Positions 1 through 6,970 are shown, counted from the first letter of the stretch. The stretch: 7,209 nucleotides of DNA from an uncultured Luteimonas sp. (GCA_938008415.1 CALLKI010000084.1:1-7209), one strand, 5' to 3'. The notes: a model not told the origin generated them from the sequence alone. Translations and numbers: made by a program.

Positions 1-468
1 CAGTACGTGTTCCCCGCCCTGCGCCGCTCGAGGGATCCGCGCGACGGCGTCGTGCGCCGCCACCACCTGGACGACGCGGTGGTCTCGCGCGATCCGCAGG
101 GCGCGGCGGCAGGCAGCATGGCGCTGCTGTCGATCATGCCGGAGGCGGCGGCGGCCGAGATCATCCGCGCTAATGCCGAACGCTACGTCAGCCACCCCGC
201 CGTGCGCCCGCTGGACGCTGAGCTGGTGACGCGGCAGGTAGCCGAGGCGCGCGCTCGCGGCTATGCGGTCAACATGGGCTACTACTTCCCTGGGGAAGGC
301 GGCTTGGGATTGCCGATCCGACGTCGCCACCACTACGAAGTGGATGTGGCGGTCTCGTTCAATGCCCCGCTGGAGCTCATGACGGAGGAATGGATCGCCT
401 CGATTATCGAGGAACTACGCAATTGCCTCGGACGCGAGATCTTGGGCACGCATCAACAGCAGGTGTAG
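1..468 (+). CDS. IclR-family transcriptional regulator, C-terminal effector domain (5' end outside window)
   Basis: The frame is open from base 1 and ends at TAG 466-468, giving 155 visible residues; the start and the N-terminal winged-helix DNA-binding domain would lie upstream. The visible part resembles the IclR ligand-binding domain: a segment GAAAGSMALLSIMPE (about residues 34-48), then a helix with 'ARARGYAVNMGYYFPGEGG' (about 79-97), a 'GLGLPI' strand in the place of the usual G-[IV]-x-P-[IV] core, a 'VDVAVSF' strand, and a final helix ending in 'EELRNCLGRE'. This order follows the subgroup with 'PLGxxAGSLALL...ARGYAxNxG...GVPV'. IclR proteins bind a small metabolite and control nearby catabolic genes; no ligand or target can be read here. 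It converges on cydC with a 38-bp gap (469-506) holding no clear terminator. About 26 of 153 codons end in A or T, mostly in the second half, far more than in the cyd genes. The first 30 residues match the family poorly, so the assignment rests on the rest. Confidence 0.68.
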   Translation, partial: QYVFPALRRSRDPRDGVVRRHHLDDAVVSRDPQGAAAGSMALLSIMPEAAAAEIIRANAERYVSHPAVRPLDAELVTRQVAEARARGYAVNMGYYFPGEGGLGLPIRRRHHYEVDVAVSFNAPLELMTEEWIASIIEELRNCLGREILGTHQQQV

Positions 469-506
469 GGATCCGCACCAGCGGCCACTGGCGCGCTGCA
501 CAGCCG

Positions 507-2171
507 TCAGGACGGCAGCAGCCGCCCGGCCTGCAGCCGCCAGCGCGCGTCGGCCACGCCGGGCGGCACCTCGGCATGCGTGGCCAGCAGCAGGCCTCGC
601 CCGCGCAGGATGCGCGGCAGGTCGAGGAAGAACGCGCGCTCGGCGTCCGGGTCGAGGCCTTCGGTGGGCTCGTCGAGCACCACCAGCGCCGCGTCCGACA
701 GCAGCACGCGCGCCAGGCACAGGCGCCGCGCCTGCCCCGCCGACAGCGTGCGCCCGCCCTCGCCCAGCCACTGGTCGAGGCCACCCGGCATTGCGCGGAC
801 CTCGCGTTCCAGCCCGGCCTCGCGCAGGACATTCCACAGCGCCTCGTCGTCCGCGTGCGGATTGCCGATGCGCAGGTTGTCACGCACCGTGCCGAGGAAC
901 ACGGGGGGATCCTGCGGCAGCCACACGATCCGCCTGCGCAGTTCCGCGAGCTGGGCCTCGCGCAGCTCGACGCCGCCCCAGCGCAGGCTGCCGGAATCCG
1001 GGTCGCGCAGGCGCACGAGCAGCGACAGCAGCGTGCTCTTGCCGCTGCCGCTGGCCCCCTGCAGCACCACCCGTTGGCCGGGCGCGATCGCCAGCGACAC
1101 GCCTTCCAGCAGCGGCTGCTGCGGATGGTGGCGGTAGCGCACGTCGCGAAGCTCGAGCGTCGCGCGCGGCGCAAGGGCCTTCGGCGTCGGAGGATCCACG
1201 ATCGACGGGCACGCATCCTCGATCGCGCGCAGGCGACGCGACGCGGCCGCCGCCGCGCCGGTGCGCGCGGCACCGCGCGCCAGCGGCGAGAGCATGTCGA
1301 ACAGCCCGGCCACCGCCAGCACGCAACCCGCCAGCACCGCGCCGCCGGCCTGGCCTTCGCGCAGCGCGTACGCACCCGCCGCCGCGGCCGCGAGCACCGC
1401 CAGTCCGCCAGCCAGCAACGCCAGCGCCTGTCCGGCGGCGAACGCGCGTGCCTCGTGCAATGCCGCCTGGCGCAGCCCTTCGCAGTCACGGCGGAAGGCC
1501 TCCTTCGCGCGTTCCATCGCGCCGAGCGCGAGCACCTCGGCATGGCCGTCCACCGCCTGCAGCACCTGCTGGCGCAGCGCGGCCGACAGCTGCTGGCGGC
1601 GCCCGCCACTCGCACGCACGCGCCTGGCCAGCCACGCCGGCAACAGCCACAGCCCGGCCAGCCACAGCACCGCCACCGGCACAGCCGCCCGCGGCACGTA
1701 CGCGGCGAGCAGTGCGACCACCGCCACGCCGCAGATGCCGCCCACCAGCAGCGGCAGCAGCGACAGCAGGAACACCGTGTCCAGCGCGTCGATGTCGCCA
1801 GTCAGGCGCGCCACCAGGTCGCCGTCGCGCCAGCGCGCCAGCTGCCCGGCGTCCAGCCGCAGCAGCCGGCCGAACACGCGCGTGCGCAGGTCGGTCAGCA
1901 GCCGCAGCGTGGCCGCATGCCCGCTGACCCGCTCGAAGTAGCGCGACAGGATCCGGGTGAAGGCCAAGCCGCGCACCAGCGCCGAGGGCACGAACACGTT
2001 GAAGGTGGCCACCGCGCCCGCGACCAGCGCGGTCGCGGTGAGGAACCAGCCGGCCACGCCCAGCAGGCCGATCGCGGCGGCGGCGGTCAGCAGCGCCAGC
2101 AGCACCGCGGGCAGCAGCTCGCGCCGGCGCCGGCGCAGCATCGGCCACAGCCACGCCAGCAGCGCCCTCAT
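507..2171 (-). CDS. cydC: CydC, ABC transporter subunit (permease-ATPase) for cytochrome bd assembly
   Basis: This 554-residue half-transporter pairs with CydD in the inner membrane. The heterodimer is required to assemble cytochrome bd; cysteine/glutathione export and heme handling have both been proposed for it. Residues 1 to about 300 are the six-helix membrane domain and about 335-554 the ATPase. Visible ATPase motifs are Walker A GASGSGKST (372-380), Q-loop Gln420 in 'WLPQDPP', signature LSAGQ (476-480), Walker B LVVLDEP (496-502, catalytic Glu501), the 'TEGLD' D-loop, and switch His532. The start is firm: ATG overlaps the cydD stop (ATGA), and the first residues MRALL equal those of E. 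coli CydC. His85 in 'RYFERVSGHAATLR' falls at the same number as E. coli CydC His85, reported as a heme ligand. It is slightly shorter than E. coli CydC (573 residues). The signature reads LSAGQ rather than LSGGQ. It is the last gene of the operon and converges with the IclR-like gene. Confidence 0.96.
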   Translation of the reverse strand: MRALLAWLWPMLRRRRRELLPAVLLALLTAAAAIGLLGVAGWFLTATALVAGAVATFNVFVPSALVRGLAFTRILSRYFERVSGHAATLRLLTDLRTRVFGRLLRLDAGQLARWRDGDLVARLTGDIDALDTVFLLSLLPLLVGGICGVAVVALLAAYVPRAAVPVAVLWLAGLWLLPAWLARRVRASGGRRQQLSAALRQQVLQAVDGHAEVLALGAMERAKEAFRRDCEGLRQAALHEARAFAAGQALALLAGGLAVLAAAAAGAYALREGQAGGAVLAGCVLAVAGLFDMLSPLARGAARTGAAAAASRRLRAIEDACPSIVDPPTPKALAPRATLELRDVRYRHHPQQPLLEGVSLAIAPGQRVVLQGASGSGKSTLLSLLVRLRDPDSGSLRWGGVELREAQLAELRRRIVWLPQDPPVFLGTVRDNLRIGNPHADDEALWNVLREAGLEREVRAMPGGLDQWLGEGGRTLSAGQARRLCLARVLLSDAALVVLDEPTEGLDPDAERAFFLDLPRILRGRGLLLATHAEVPPGVADARWRLQAGRLLPS

Positions 2172-3907
2172 GCGCTCACCTCCCCGTCCGCGCCCACGCG
2201 CCACTGCATGGCCATGCGCGCGGCGACCGCGGGATCGTGGGTGGCCACGACCAGGATCCGGCCACGGGCGAAATCGAGGATGGATGCCAGCACCCGGTCG
2301 CGCGTGGCGTCGTCCAGGTGCGCCGTCGGCTCGTCCAGCAGCAGCACGCGCGCATCCGACAGGAACATCCGCGCCAGCGCCAGGCGCTGCGCCTGGCCGC
2401 CGGACAGGCCGTGGCCGCGCGTGCCGACCGGCGTGCCAAGCCCCTGCGGCTGGCGCGCGAGCCATGGCCCCAGTCCCGCCGCTTCCAGTGCCTGGCGCAG
2501 CTGCGCGTCATCGGCGTCGGGCCGCGCCAGGCGCAGGTTGCCGGCGAGGGTGCCGGGCATCAACCAGGGCCGCTGCGGGATCAGCAGCAGCGTCCGGCGC
2601 AGCACCGCATCGGGCCAGTCCGCGACCGCGCGGCCGCCAAGTTCCACCGCGCCCTCATGCGGGCGCAACCCCGCGATCGCCTCGAGCAGCGTGGTCTTGC
2701 CGCTGCCGCTCGGGCCCGTGAGCGCGACGCTGGCGCCCGGCGCGAGCTCGACCAGGCCGGCCAGGCGCACCGGCGCGCGCCCGGGCACGTCCACGCGCAG
2801 CCCCGCGACGCGCAGCCACGGTCCATCGGCATGTGGTGGCACTGCCACGGCCGCCGCCCCGTCCCGCGGGGCGGATTCCCGCGCGCCTTCTCCGGGTTCC
2901 GGCAGGCCGTCGAACAGTTCGTCGAGCCCGGCCACCAGCGCGCGCGCGTTGGCGCGGTCGTGGTAGTGCGCGGCGAGCTGCCGCATCGGCAGGTACACCT
3001 CCGGCGCCATCAGCAGGCAGAACAGCGCGGTCTCCAGCGTCAGGGGTGATGCGCGCAGGTCGAGGAAGCCGAGGAAGCTCAGGCCGAAGTACACCGCCAG
3101 CCCGGCCACGCCCAGCGCGGCGAAGAACTCCAGCACCGCCGAGGACAGGAACGCGATCCGCAGCACCGACAGCGTGCGTGCGCGCACTTCCTCGCTGGCC
3201 TGCGCCACGCGTTCCGCCTCGTCGCTGGCGCGGCCATGCAGCACCAGCGTGGAAAGGCCGCGCACGCGGTCGGCGAACAGGCCCGACAGCCGCGCCAGCG
3301 CATCCACGTGCCGGCGTCCCGCCGCCTCCGCGCCCCAGCCCACCAGCGCCATGAACACCGGGATCGCCGGTACCGTCAGCGCCAGCACCAGCGCCGCCAC
3401 CAAGTCGAAGCCGGAGAGCACCACGCAGAACACCAGCGGCAGCACCGTGGCGGATGCCATCGCCGGCAGGTAGTGCGCGTAATAGCCGTCGAGCAGCTCG
3501 ACGCGCGCGCCGATCGCGTCGGCCAGGGCGCCGGAAGTACGCGCCCGCGTCCACAGCACGCCGGACCCGAGCATCCGCGCGAACAGCGCCTGGCGCACCG
3601 CCAGCTTCACGTCCTCGGCCGCCTGCTGCCCCGCGCATCCGGCGCCCCACGACAGTCCGGCGCGCACCGCCAGCAGCACGGCGGCGAGCCCCAGCCACGG
3701 CAGCGCGGATTCCAGCGGCAGCCGGTCCACCGCCAGCAACTGCAGCGCGCGCGCCAGCGCCCAGGCCTGCGGCAGCAGGAGCAGCCCGGACAGCAGTGGC
3801 AGGCCGGCCGCGCGCCACAGCGGCGACCGCACCTGCCGTGCCAGTGCCCGCATCCATGCCGCCTGCCCGGGTGGCAGACGCGCGGGCGCCTGTCGCGATG
3901 CCGTCAC
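2168..3907 (-). CDS. cydD: CydD, ABC transporter subunit (permease-ATPase) for cytochrome bd assembly
   Basis: This 579-residue partner of CydC has a membrane domain (about residues 30-330), a low-complexity Ala/Pro/Glu linker (about 335-362), and an ATPase domain (about 364-579). Motifs are Walker A GPSGSGKTT (398-406), Q-loop Gln445 in 'LLIPQRPWL', canonical LSGGQ (501-505), Walker B VLLLDEP (521-527, Glu526), and switch His557. The membrane part carries CydD-like stretches such as 'PAIPVFMALVGWGAEAAGRR', 'LARLSGLFADRVRGLSTL' and 'RIAFLSSAVLEFFAALG', which parallel E. coli CydD. I chose the GTG start at 3907 because it overlaps the cydX stop in GTGA and places 'LPQAWALAR' at nearly the same distance from the N-terminus as E. 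coli 'IAQAWFMAR'. An in-frame ATG at 3853, 18 codons later, is the alternative. An open extension up to 4009 would run inside cydX and is unlikely. The end overlaps cydC by 4 bp, so both joins suggest translational coupling. Confidence 0.95.
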   Translation of the reverse strand: MTASRQAPARLPPGQAAWMRALARQVRSPLWRAAGLPLLSGLLLLPQAWALARALQLLAVDRLPLESALPWLGLAAVLLAVRAGLSWGAGCAGQQAAEDVKLAVRQALFARMLGSGVLWTRARTSGALADAIGARVELLDGYYAHYLPAMASATVLPLVFCVVLSGFDLVAALVLALTVPAIPVFMALVGWGAEAAGRRHVDALARLSGLFADRVRGLSTLVLHGRASDEAERVAQASEEVRARTLSVLRIAFLSSAVLEFFAALGVAGLAVYFGLSFLGFLDLRASPLTLETALFCLLMAPEVYLPMRQLAAHYHDRANARALVAGLDELFDGLPEPGEGARESAPRDGAAAVAVPPHADGPWLRVAGLRVDVPGRAPVRLAGLVELAPGASVALTGPSGSGKTTLLEAIAGLRPHEGAVELGGRAVADWPDAVLRRTLLLIPQRPWLMPGTLAGNLRLARPDADDAQLRQALEAAGLGPWLARQPQGLGTPVGTRGHGLSGGQAQRLALARMFLSDARVLLLDEPTAHLDDATRDRVLASILDFARGRILVVATHDPAVAARMAMQWRVGADGEVSA

Positions 3908-4011
3908 TTCCCTGCGTTGCGGTCGTGCTCGAGCAGCTCGAACCACATCGCGTTGAGGATCGCGAAGGCGCAGGCCAGCCCGAGGCCGAGGATCCAGGAG
4001 AAGTACCACAT
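3904..4011 (-). CDS. cydX: CydX, small accessory subunit of cytochrome bd oxidase
   Basis: This 35-codon gene encodes the one-helix subunit that binds next to CydA and stabilises the oxidase and its hemes. The protein begins MWYFSWILGLGLACAFAI and goes on through 'LNAMWFELLEHD' to a short charged tail. The E. coli CydX start is MWYFAWILGTLLACSF, so the N-terminal MWYF-x-WILG block and the following A-C are shared; E. coli CydX has 37 residues. One hydrophobic helix spans about residues 4-24, and the acidic 'FELLEHD' follows as expected. The ATG has a good GGAGG 9 bases upstream. It lies 28 bp after cydB, and its TGA stop overlaps the GTG start of cydD by 4 bp. Only one of its 35 codons ends in A or T, as in the neighbouring cyd genes. 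Its size makes it easy to miss in automatic annotation. Confidence 0.94.
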   Translation of the reverse strand: MWYFSWILGLGLACAFAILNAMWFELLEHDRNAGK

Positions 4012-4020
4012 GGTCGAGTT

Positions 4021-4025
4021 CCTCC
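4021..4025 (-). promoter_or_regulatory. Ribosome binding site of cydX
   Basis: Read on the minus strand this is GGAGG, 9 bases before the ATG at 4011. It sits in the 28-bp cydB-cydX gap and supports the small gene and its chosen start. Confidence 0.8.
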
Positions 4026-4039
4026 GCTTTCGCTCCGGG

Positions 4040-5194
4040 TCAGTACGCGTTCGGGTCGCGCGACACCGTCTGCGGCGTCACCGTCCCCGACATCACGCGG
4101 TAGACGTAGGTGGTGTAGGCCAGCACGATCGGCAGGAACACCACCACCGCCAGCAGCATCACCCACAGCGTCATGTGGCTGGACGAGGCGTCCCACACCG
4201 TCAGCCCCAGCGACGGCTGCAGCGAGGACGGCATCAGGAACGGGAACAGCGCGAAGCCGGTGGTCAGGATGATGCCCGCGATCGCCGCGGACGTGGCCAG
4301 GAACGCCGAGGCCCTGCCACCGCGCCACAGCAGCACCGCCGCCAGCAGCGAGCCGCCGACGCCCACCAGCGGCGCCAGCCACATCAGCGGCCAGCGGCCG
4401 AAGTTGCGCATCCAGCCGCCCCCGACCACCTCCACCGCCTTCAGCGCCGGGTTGCTCGCCGCCGAGACGTCAACCGTGCCGGCGATCACGTGGCCGTCCA
4501 TCGACGCCACCCACACGCCAGCGAGCGCGAACAGCACGCCGCAGGCCAGTGCCAGCACGGCGCCGATCCTGCGCGCGCGCGCGGCGATCAGGCCATCCGT
4601 GCGCCAGGCCAGCAGCGCGGCGCCGTGCGCCAGCAGCATCGCCACGCTCACGACGCCCGCCAGCAGCGGGAACGGCGTGAACAGCTGCCACAGGCTGCCC
4701 GCGTACAGCGGGCGCAGCGTTTCCGGGTCCGAACCGAACGGCAGGCCCAGCAGCAGATTGCCCATCGCCACGCCGAACACCAGGCTGGCGACGACGCCGG
4801 AGAAGCACAGCAGCCCATCCCAGGTGGCGCGCCAGCGCGCGTCGGGCAGCTTGCTGCGGTACTTGAAGCCCACCGGGCGCACGATCAGCGCGACCAGCAG
4901 CAGCAGCATCGCCAGGTACAGTCCCGAGAACGAGGCCGCGTACAGCAACGGCCACGCGGCGAACACCGCGCCGCCACCGGTGATCAGCCACACCTGGTTG
5001 CCCTCCCAGACCGGGCCGACCACGTTCAGCGCCACCCGGCGCTCCTCGTCGGTCTTCGCCACCACGGGCAACAGCGCGGCCACGCCGAGGTCGAAGCCGT
5101 CCATGATCGCGAAGCCGACCAGCAGCACGCCCAGCAGCAGCCACCAGATCACCCGCAGCGTGGCGTAATCGAGCGGAATCAGTGACACGTCCAT
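4040..5194 (-). CDS. cydB: CydB, cytochrome bd quinol oxidase subunit II
   Basis: The 384-residue protein is the second core subunit of the membrane oxidase. It carries no heme ligands of its own but packs against CydA, and in known structures it is linked to structural quinone binding and proton supply. E. coli CydB has 379 residues. Clear family blocks are 'RVIWWLLLGVLLVGFAIMDG' with FDLG after it (residues 14-36), 'PVWEGNQVWLITGGGAVFAA' (61-80), 'RPVGFKYRSK' (106-115), 'LLAGVVSV' (177-184), 'AASNPALK' (245-252), 'FPFLMPSS' (317-324) and a final hydrophobic helix near 341-364. Hydrophobic stretches suggest at least eight membrane helices, near 12-31, 79-104, 128-148, 170-190, 207-230, 268-290, 297-319 and 341-364. 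The E. coli Asp58 position is Glu64 here, a conservative change. The start follows AGGAGG at 5201-5206, 15 bp after the cydA stop. The protein ends in 'RDPNAY', close to the 'NTHSLY' ending in E. coli. Confidence 0.98.
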   Translation of the reverse strand: MDVSLIPLDYATLRVIWWLLLGVLLVGFAIMDGFDLGVAALLPVVAKTDEERRVALNVVGPVWEGNQVWLITGGGAVFAAWPLLYAASFSGLYLAMLLLLVALIVRPVGFKYRSKLPDARWRATWDGLLCFSGVVASLVFGVAMGNLLLGLPFGSDPETLRPLYAGSLWQLFTPFPLLAGVVSVAMLLAHGAALLAWRTDGLIAARARRIGAVLALACGVLFALAGVWVASMDGHVIAGTVDVSAASNPALKAVEVVGGGWMRNFGRWPLMWLAPLVGVGGSLLAAVLLWRGGRASAFLATSAAIAGIILTTGFALFPFLMPSSLQPSLGLTVWDASSSHMTLWVMLLAVVVFLPIVLAYTTYVYRVMSGTVTPQTVSRDPNAY

Positions 5195-5200
5195 GGCTCG

Positions 5201-5206
5201 CCTCCT
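5201..5206 (-). promoter_or_regulatory. Ribosome binding site of cydB
   Basis: Minus-strand AGGAGG lies 6 bases before the cydB ATG at 5194, within the 15-bp cydA-cydB gap. It is a near-perfect match to the anti-Shine-Dalgarno sequence and fixes the cydB start. Confidence 0.85.
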
Positions 5207-5209
5207 CTT

Positions 5210-6784
5210 TCAGTGCGCGGCCTGCGGCGCGGGAGCCGCTTCCACGGCGACGGTCCCGCCGGCGGTTTCGTCCGGACCCTTGCGGATCGTCTTCAGCAGC
5301 AGCCGGAAACCGACGATCCCCAGGGTCGTGTAGATCAGCACGAAGGCCACCAGGCTGGTCATCACGTCGGCGACGGTCAGCCCGGAGACCGCGTAGAACG
5401 TGGGCAGCACGCCCTCGATCACCCACGGCTGGCGCCCGAACTCGGCCACGAACCAGCCGCACTGCGCGGCCAGCCACGGCAGCACCACGCTCCACACCGC
5501 CAGCTTCAGGAACCGGCGGCTGTCCTGGATCCTGCCGGTCGAGACCTTCCAGAACGCATAGGCGAAGAACGCGATGAAGTAAAAGCCCACCGCCACCATG
5601 ATCCGGAACGTCCAGAACATCGGCATCACCGACGGCACCGTGTCGAGCGCGGCAACCCGGACCTGTTCCGGCGTGGCGTTCTGCACGTCCTCGCGGTAGC
5701 GCTTGAGCAGCAGGCCGTAGCCCAGGTCCTGCCAGTTGGCGGAGAACTCCGCGCGCGCGACCTGGTCATCCGGATTGGCGCGCACCCGCTCGAGCGCGGC
5801 GTAGGCGCGCATGCCGTTCTCGATGCGCCGCTGCGCCGAGGCGACCAGGTCGTTGATGCCCGGCATCTCCTTGCTGATCGAGCGCGTGCCGATCAGGCCC
5901 ATCACCCAGGGGATCTGGACCTGGAACGCGTTGCGCCGCGCCTCCTGGTCGGGCCAGGCGACGACATTGAAGCTGGCCGGCGGCGGCTCGGTCTCCCACA
6001 TGGATTCGATCGCCGCCAGCTTCATCTTCTGGTGCTCGGTGCTCAGGTAGCCGCTCTCGTCACCCAGCACCACCACGCTCAGCGCCGCGGCCAGGCCGAA
6101 GCTCGCGGCCACCGCCATCGAACGCCTGGCGAGGTCGACGTGCCGGCCGCGCAGCAGGTACCAGGCGCTGATCGCGGCCACGAACGCCGAGCCGGTCACG
6201 TAGCCGGCCGCGACCGTGTGCACGAACTTGGCCTGGGCCACCGGGTTGAACACCACGGCCAGGAAGTCCGTCATCTCCATGCGCATCGTGTCCGGGTTGA
6301 ACACCGCGCCCACCGGGTTCTGCATCCAGCCGTTGGCGACCAGGATCCACACCGCCGACAGGTTCGTGCCCAGCGCCACCAGCCAGGTCACCACCAGGTG
6401 CGCGAGCTTCGACATCCGGTTCCAGCCGAAGAAGAACAGGCCGATGAACGTCGCCTCGAGGAAGAACGCCATCAGGCCCTCGATCGCCAGCGGCGCGCCG
6501 AAGATGTCGCCGACGTAGTGGCTGTAGTAGCTCCAGTTCATCCCGAACTGGAACTCCATCACGATGCCGGTCGCCACGCCGAGCGCGAAGTTGATGCCGA
6601 ACAGGACGCCCCAGAACATGGTCATCCGCCGCCAGATCTCGCGGCCGGTCATCACGTACACGCTCTCCATGATCGCCAGCAGGAACGACAGTCCCAGCGT
6701 GAGCGGCACGAAGAGGAAGTGGTACATCGCGGTCAGCGCGAACTGCAGCCGCGACAGGAGTACGACGTCTAGGTCCGGGAACAT
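5210..6784 (-). CDS. cydA: CydA, cytochrome bd quinol oxidase subunit I
   Basis: This 524-residue protein (E. coli 522) is the catalytic heme-bearing subunit of the quinol:O2 oxidoreductase. All key residues are present with an offset of +3 from E. coli: His22 in 'SRLQFALTAMYHFLFVP' (E. coli His19), Glu102 and Glu110 (Glu99, Glu107), His189 in 'KFVHTVAAGY' (His186, heme b558), Lys255 and Glu260 in the Q-loop block 'GDESGYLSTEHQKMKLAAIE' (Lys252, Glu257), Met396 in 'FWTFRIMVAVG' (Met393, heme b558), and Glu448 in 'WFVAEFGRQPW' (Glu445). Hydrophobic stretches fit the nine helices of the family. The long loop between about 245 and 385 marks the long Q-loop (L) subfamily. The ATG at 6784 follows GGAGGT at 6789-6794. 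The extreme C-terminus is an Ala/Pro-rich tail (about residues 503-524) unlike E. coli. It is the first gene of the operon, 235 bp downstream of the ArsR-like gene on the same strand. Confidence 0.98.
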   Translation of the reverse strand: MFPDLDVVLLSRLQFALTAMYHFLFVPLTLGLSFLLAIMESVYVMTGREIWRRMTMFWGVLFGINFALGVATGIVMEFQFGMNWSYYSHYVGDIFGAPLAIEGLMAFFLEATFIGLFFFGWNRMSKLAHLVVTWLVALGTNLSAVWILVANGWMQNPVGAVFNPDTMRMEMTDFLAVVFNPVAQAKFVHTVAAGYVTGSAFVAAISAWYLLRGRHVDLARRSMAVAASFGLAAALSVVVLGDESGYLSTEHQKMKLAAIESMWETEPPPASFNVVAWPDQEARRNAFQVQIPWVMGLIGTRSISKEMPGINDLVASAQRRIENGMRAYAALERVRANPDDQVARAEFSANWQDLGYGLLLKRYREDVQNATPEQVRVAALDTVPSVMPMFWTFRIMVAVGFYFIAFFAYAFWKVSTGRIQDSRRFLKLAVWSVVLPWLAAQCGWFVAEFGRQPWVIEGVLPTFYAVSGLTVADVMTSLVAFVLIYTTLGIVGFRLLLKTIRKGPDETAGGTVAVEAAPAPQAAH

Positions 6785-6788
6785 CGCA

Positions 6789-6794
6789 ACCTCC
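6789..6794 (-). promoter_or_regulatory. Ribosome binding site of cydA
   Basis: Minus-strand GGAGGT ends 4 bases before the cydA ATG, a strong Shine-Dalgarno match. It selects this ATG over an out-of-frame ATG at 6800. Confidence 0.8.
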
Positions 6795-6863
6795 GTTCAT
6801 GATCGGTAACGGCGATGCCGGGGTGGGCCGCACGGCAGCCGCGCGGGCGGGCCCGGCCCCGGT

Positions 6864-6891
6864 GCCACGGGCCGCTCGGGCGGCCCGCGGC
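6864..6891 (-). repeat. Strong GC-rich inverted repeat (RNA hairpin in the cydA leader)
   Basis: The core is CGGGCCGC-TCGG-GCGGCCCG (6868-6887), a perfect 8-bp stem around a 4-base loop. It extends to 12 pairs on the minus-strand RNA because the one DNA mismatch (6867/6888) becomes a G-U pair there. No U-run follows, so it is not a typical intrinsic terminator. It lies about 80 bases before the cydA start and could be a 5' leader structure, a weak terminator, or part of a protein site. Confidence 0.55.
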
Positions 6892-6953
6892 CATCATGGC
6901 AGAGCCCGCGGGGAAAGGGGGATTGGGCAAATTGTCCCAGTGGCGGCCCGCGG
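6879..6953. repeat. Direct repeat GGCGGCCCGCGG, two copies 63 bp apart
   Basis: GGCGGCCCGCGG occurs at 6879-6890 and 6942-6953. The 8-base core GCCCGCGG also occurs at 6904-6911, so three cores start 21 and 42 bp apart, near whole multiples of the 10.5-bp helical turn. The first copy overlaps one arm of the hairpin at 6864-6891. In DNA this rich in GC such words can recur by chance. Confidence 0.4.
6924..6939. promoter_or_regulatory. Imperfect palindrome, candidate operator upstream of cydA
   Basis: TGGGCAAATTGTCCCA pairs at 12 of 16 positions: the outer four and the inner two of each half match, and positions 5-6 do not. Its AT-rich centre stands out in a very GC-rich leader. It sits 139 bp upstream of the cydA start. 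A dimeric regulator such as the neighbouring ArsR-like protein could bind it, but the sequence does not match an operator consensus I can state with certainty. Confidence 0.35.
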
Positions 6954-6970
6954 TACGGGCCGGGACACGG

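Noticed and set aside
469..506. Possible terminator between the IclR-like gene and cydC (CCAG...CTGG near 478-491)
   Set aside because: The stem is only about 4 bp and there is no T-run on either strand.
2172..2465. Upstream extension of cydC inside cydD
   Set aside because: The extension is out-of-frame cydD coding sequence. The ATG at 2171 gives the same first five residues as E. coli CydC.
390..2966. 858-codon open frame on the plus strand, antisense to cydC and cydD
   Set aside because: Its translation is dominated by Arg, Gln, Ala, Pro and His, as expected opposite a GC-rich gene. The minus strand encodes two clear family proteins with full motif sets.
3907..4009. Upstream extension of cydD to an ATG at 4009
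   Set aside because: It would overlap almost all of cydX in another frame and add an Arg-rich stretch absent from E. coli CydD. GTG at 3907 fits both the overlap pattern and the family length.
3236..5185. 649-codon plus-strand open frame antisense to cydD, cydX and cydB
   Set aside because: It has the same Gln/Arg/His-rich composition, no domain motifs, and runs through three certain genes.
5213..6772. 519-codon plus-strand open frame antisense to cydA
   Set aside because: It mirrors cydA almost exactly in extent; its length comes from lack of stop codons in GC-rich DNA, and CydA is certain from its heme ligands.
6769..6897. 42-residue leader ORF on the minus strand (ATG ATG at 6897/6894) overlapping the cydA start
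   Set aside because: There is no Shine-Dalgarno before it and the product is Arg/Gly/Pro-rich with no recognisable pattern, so chance is more likely than a leader peptide.
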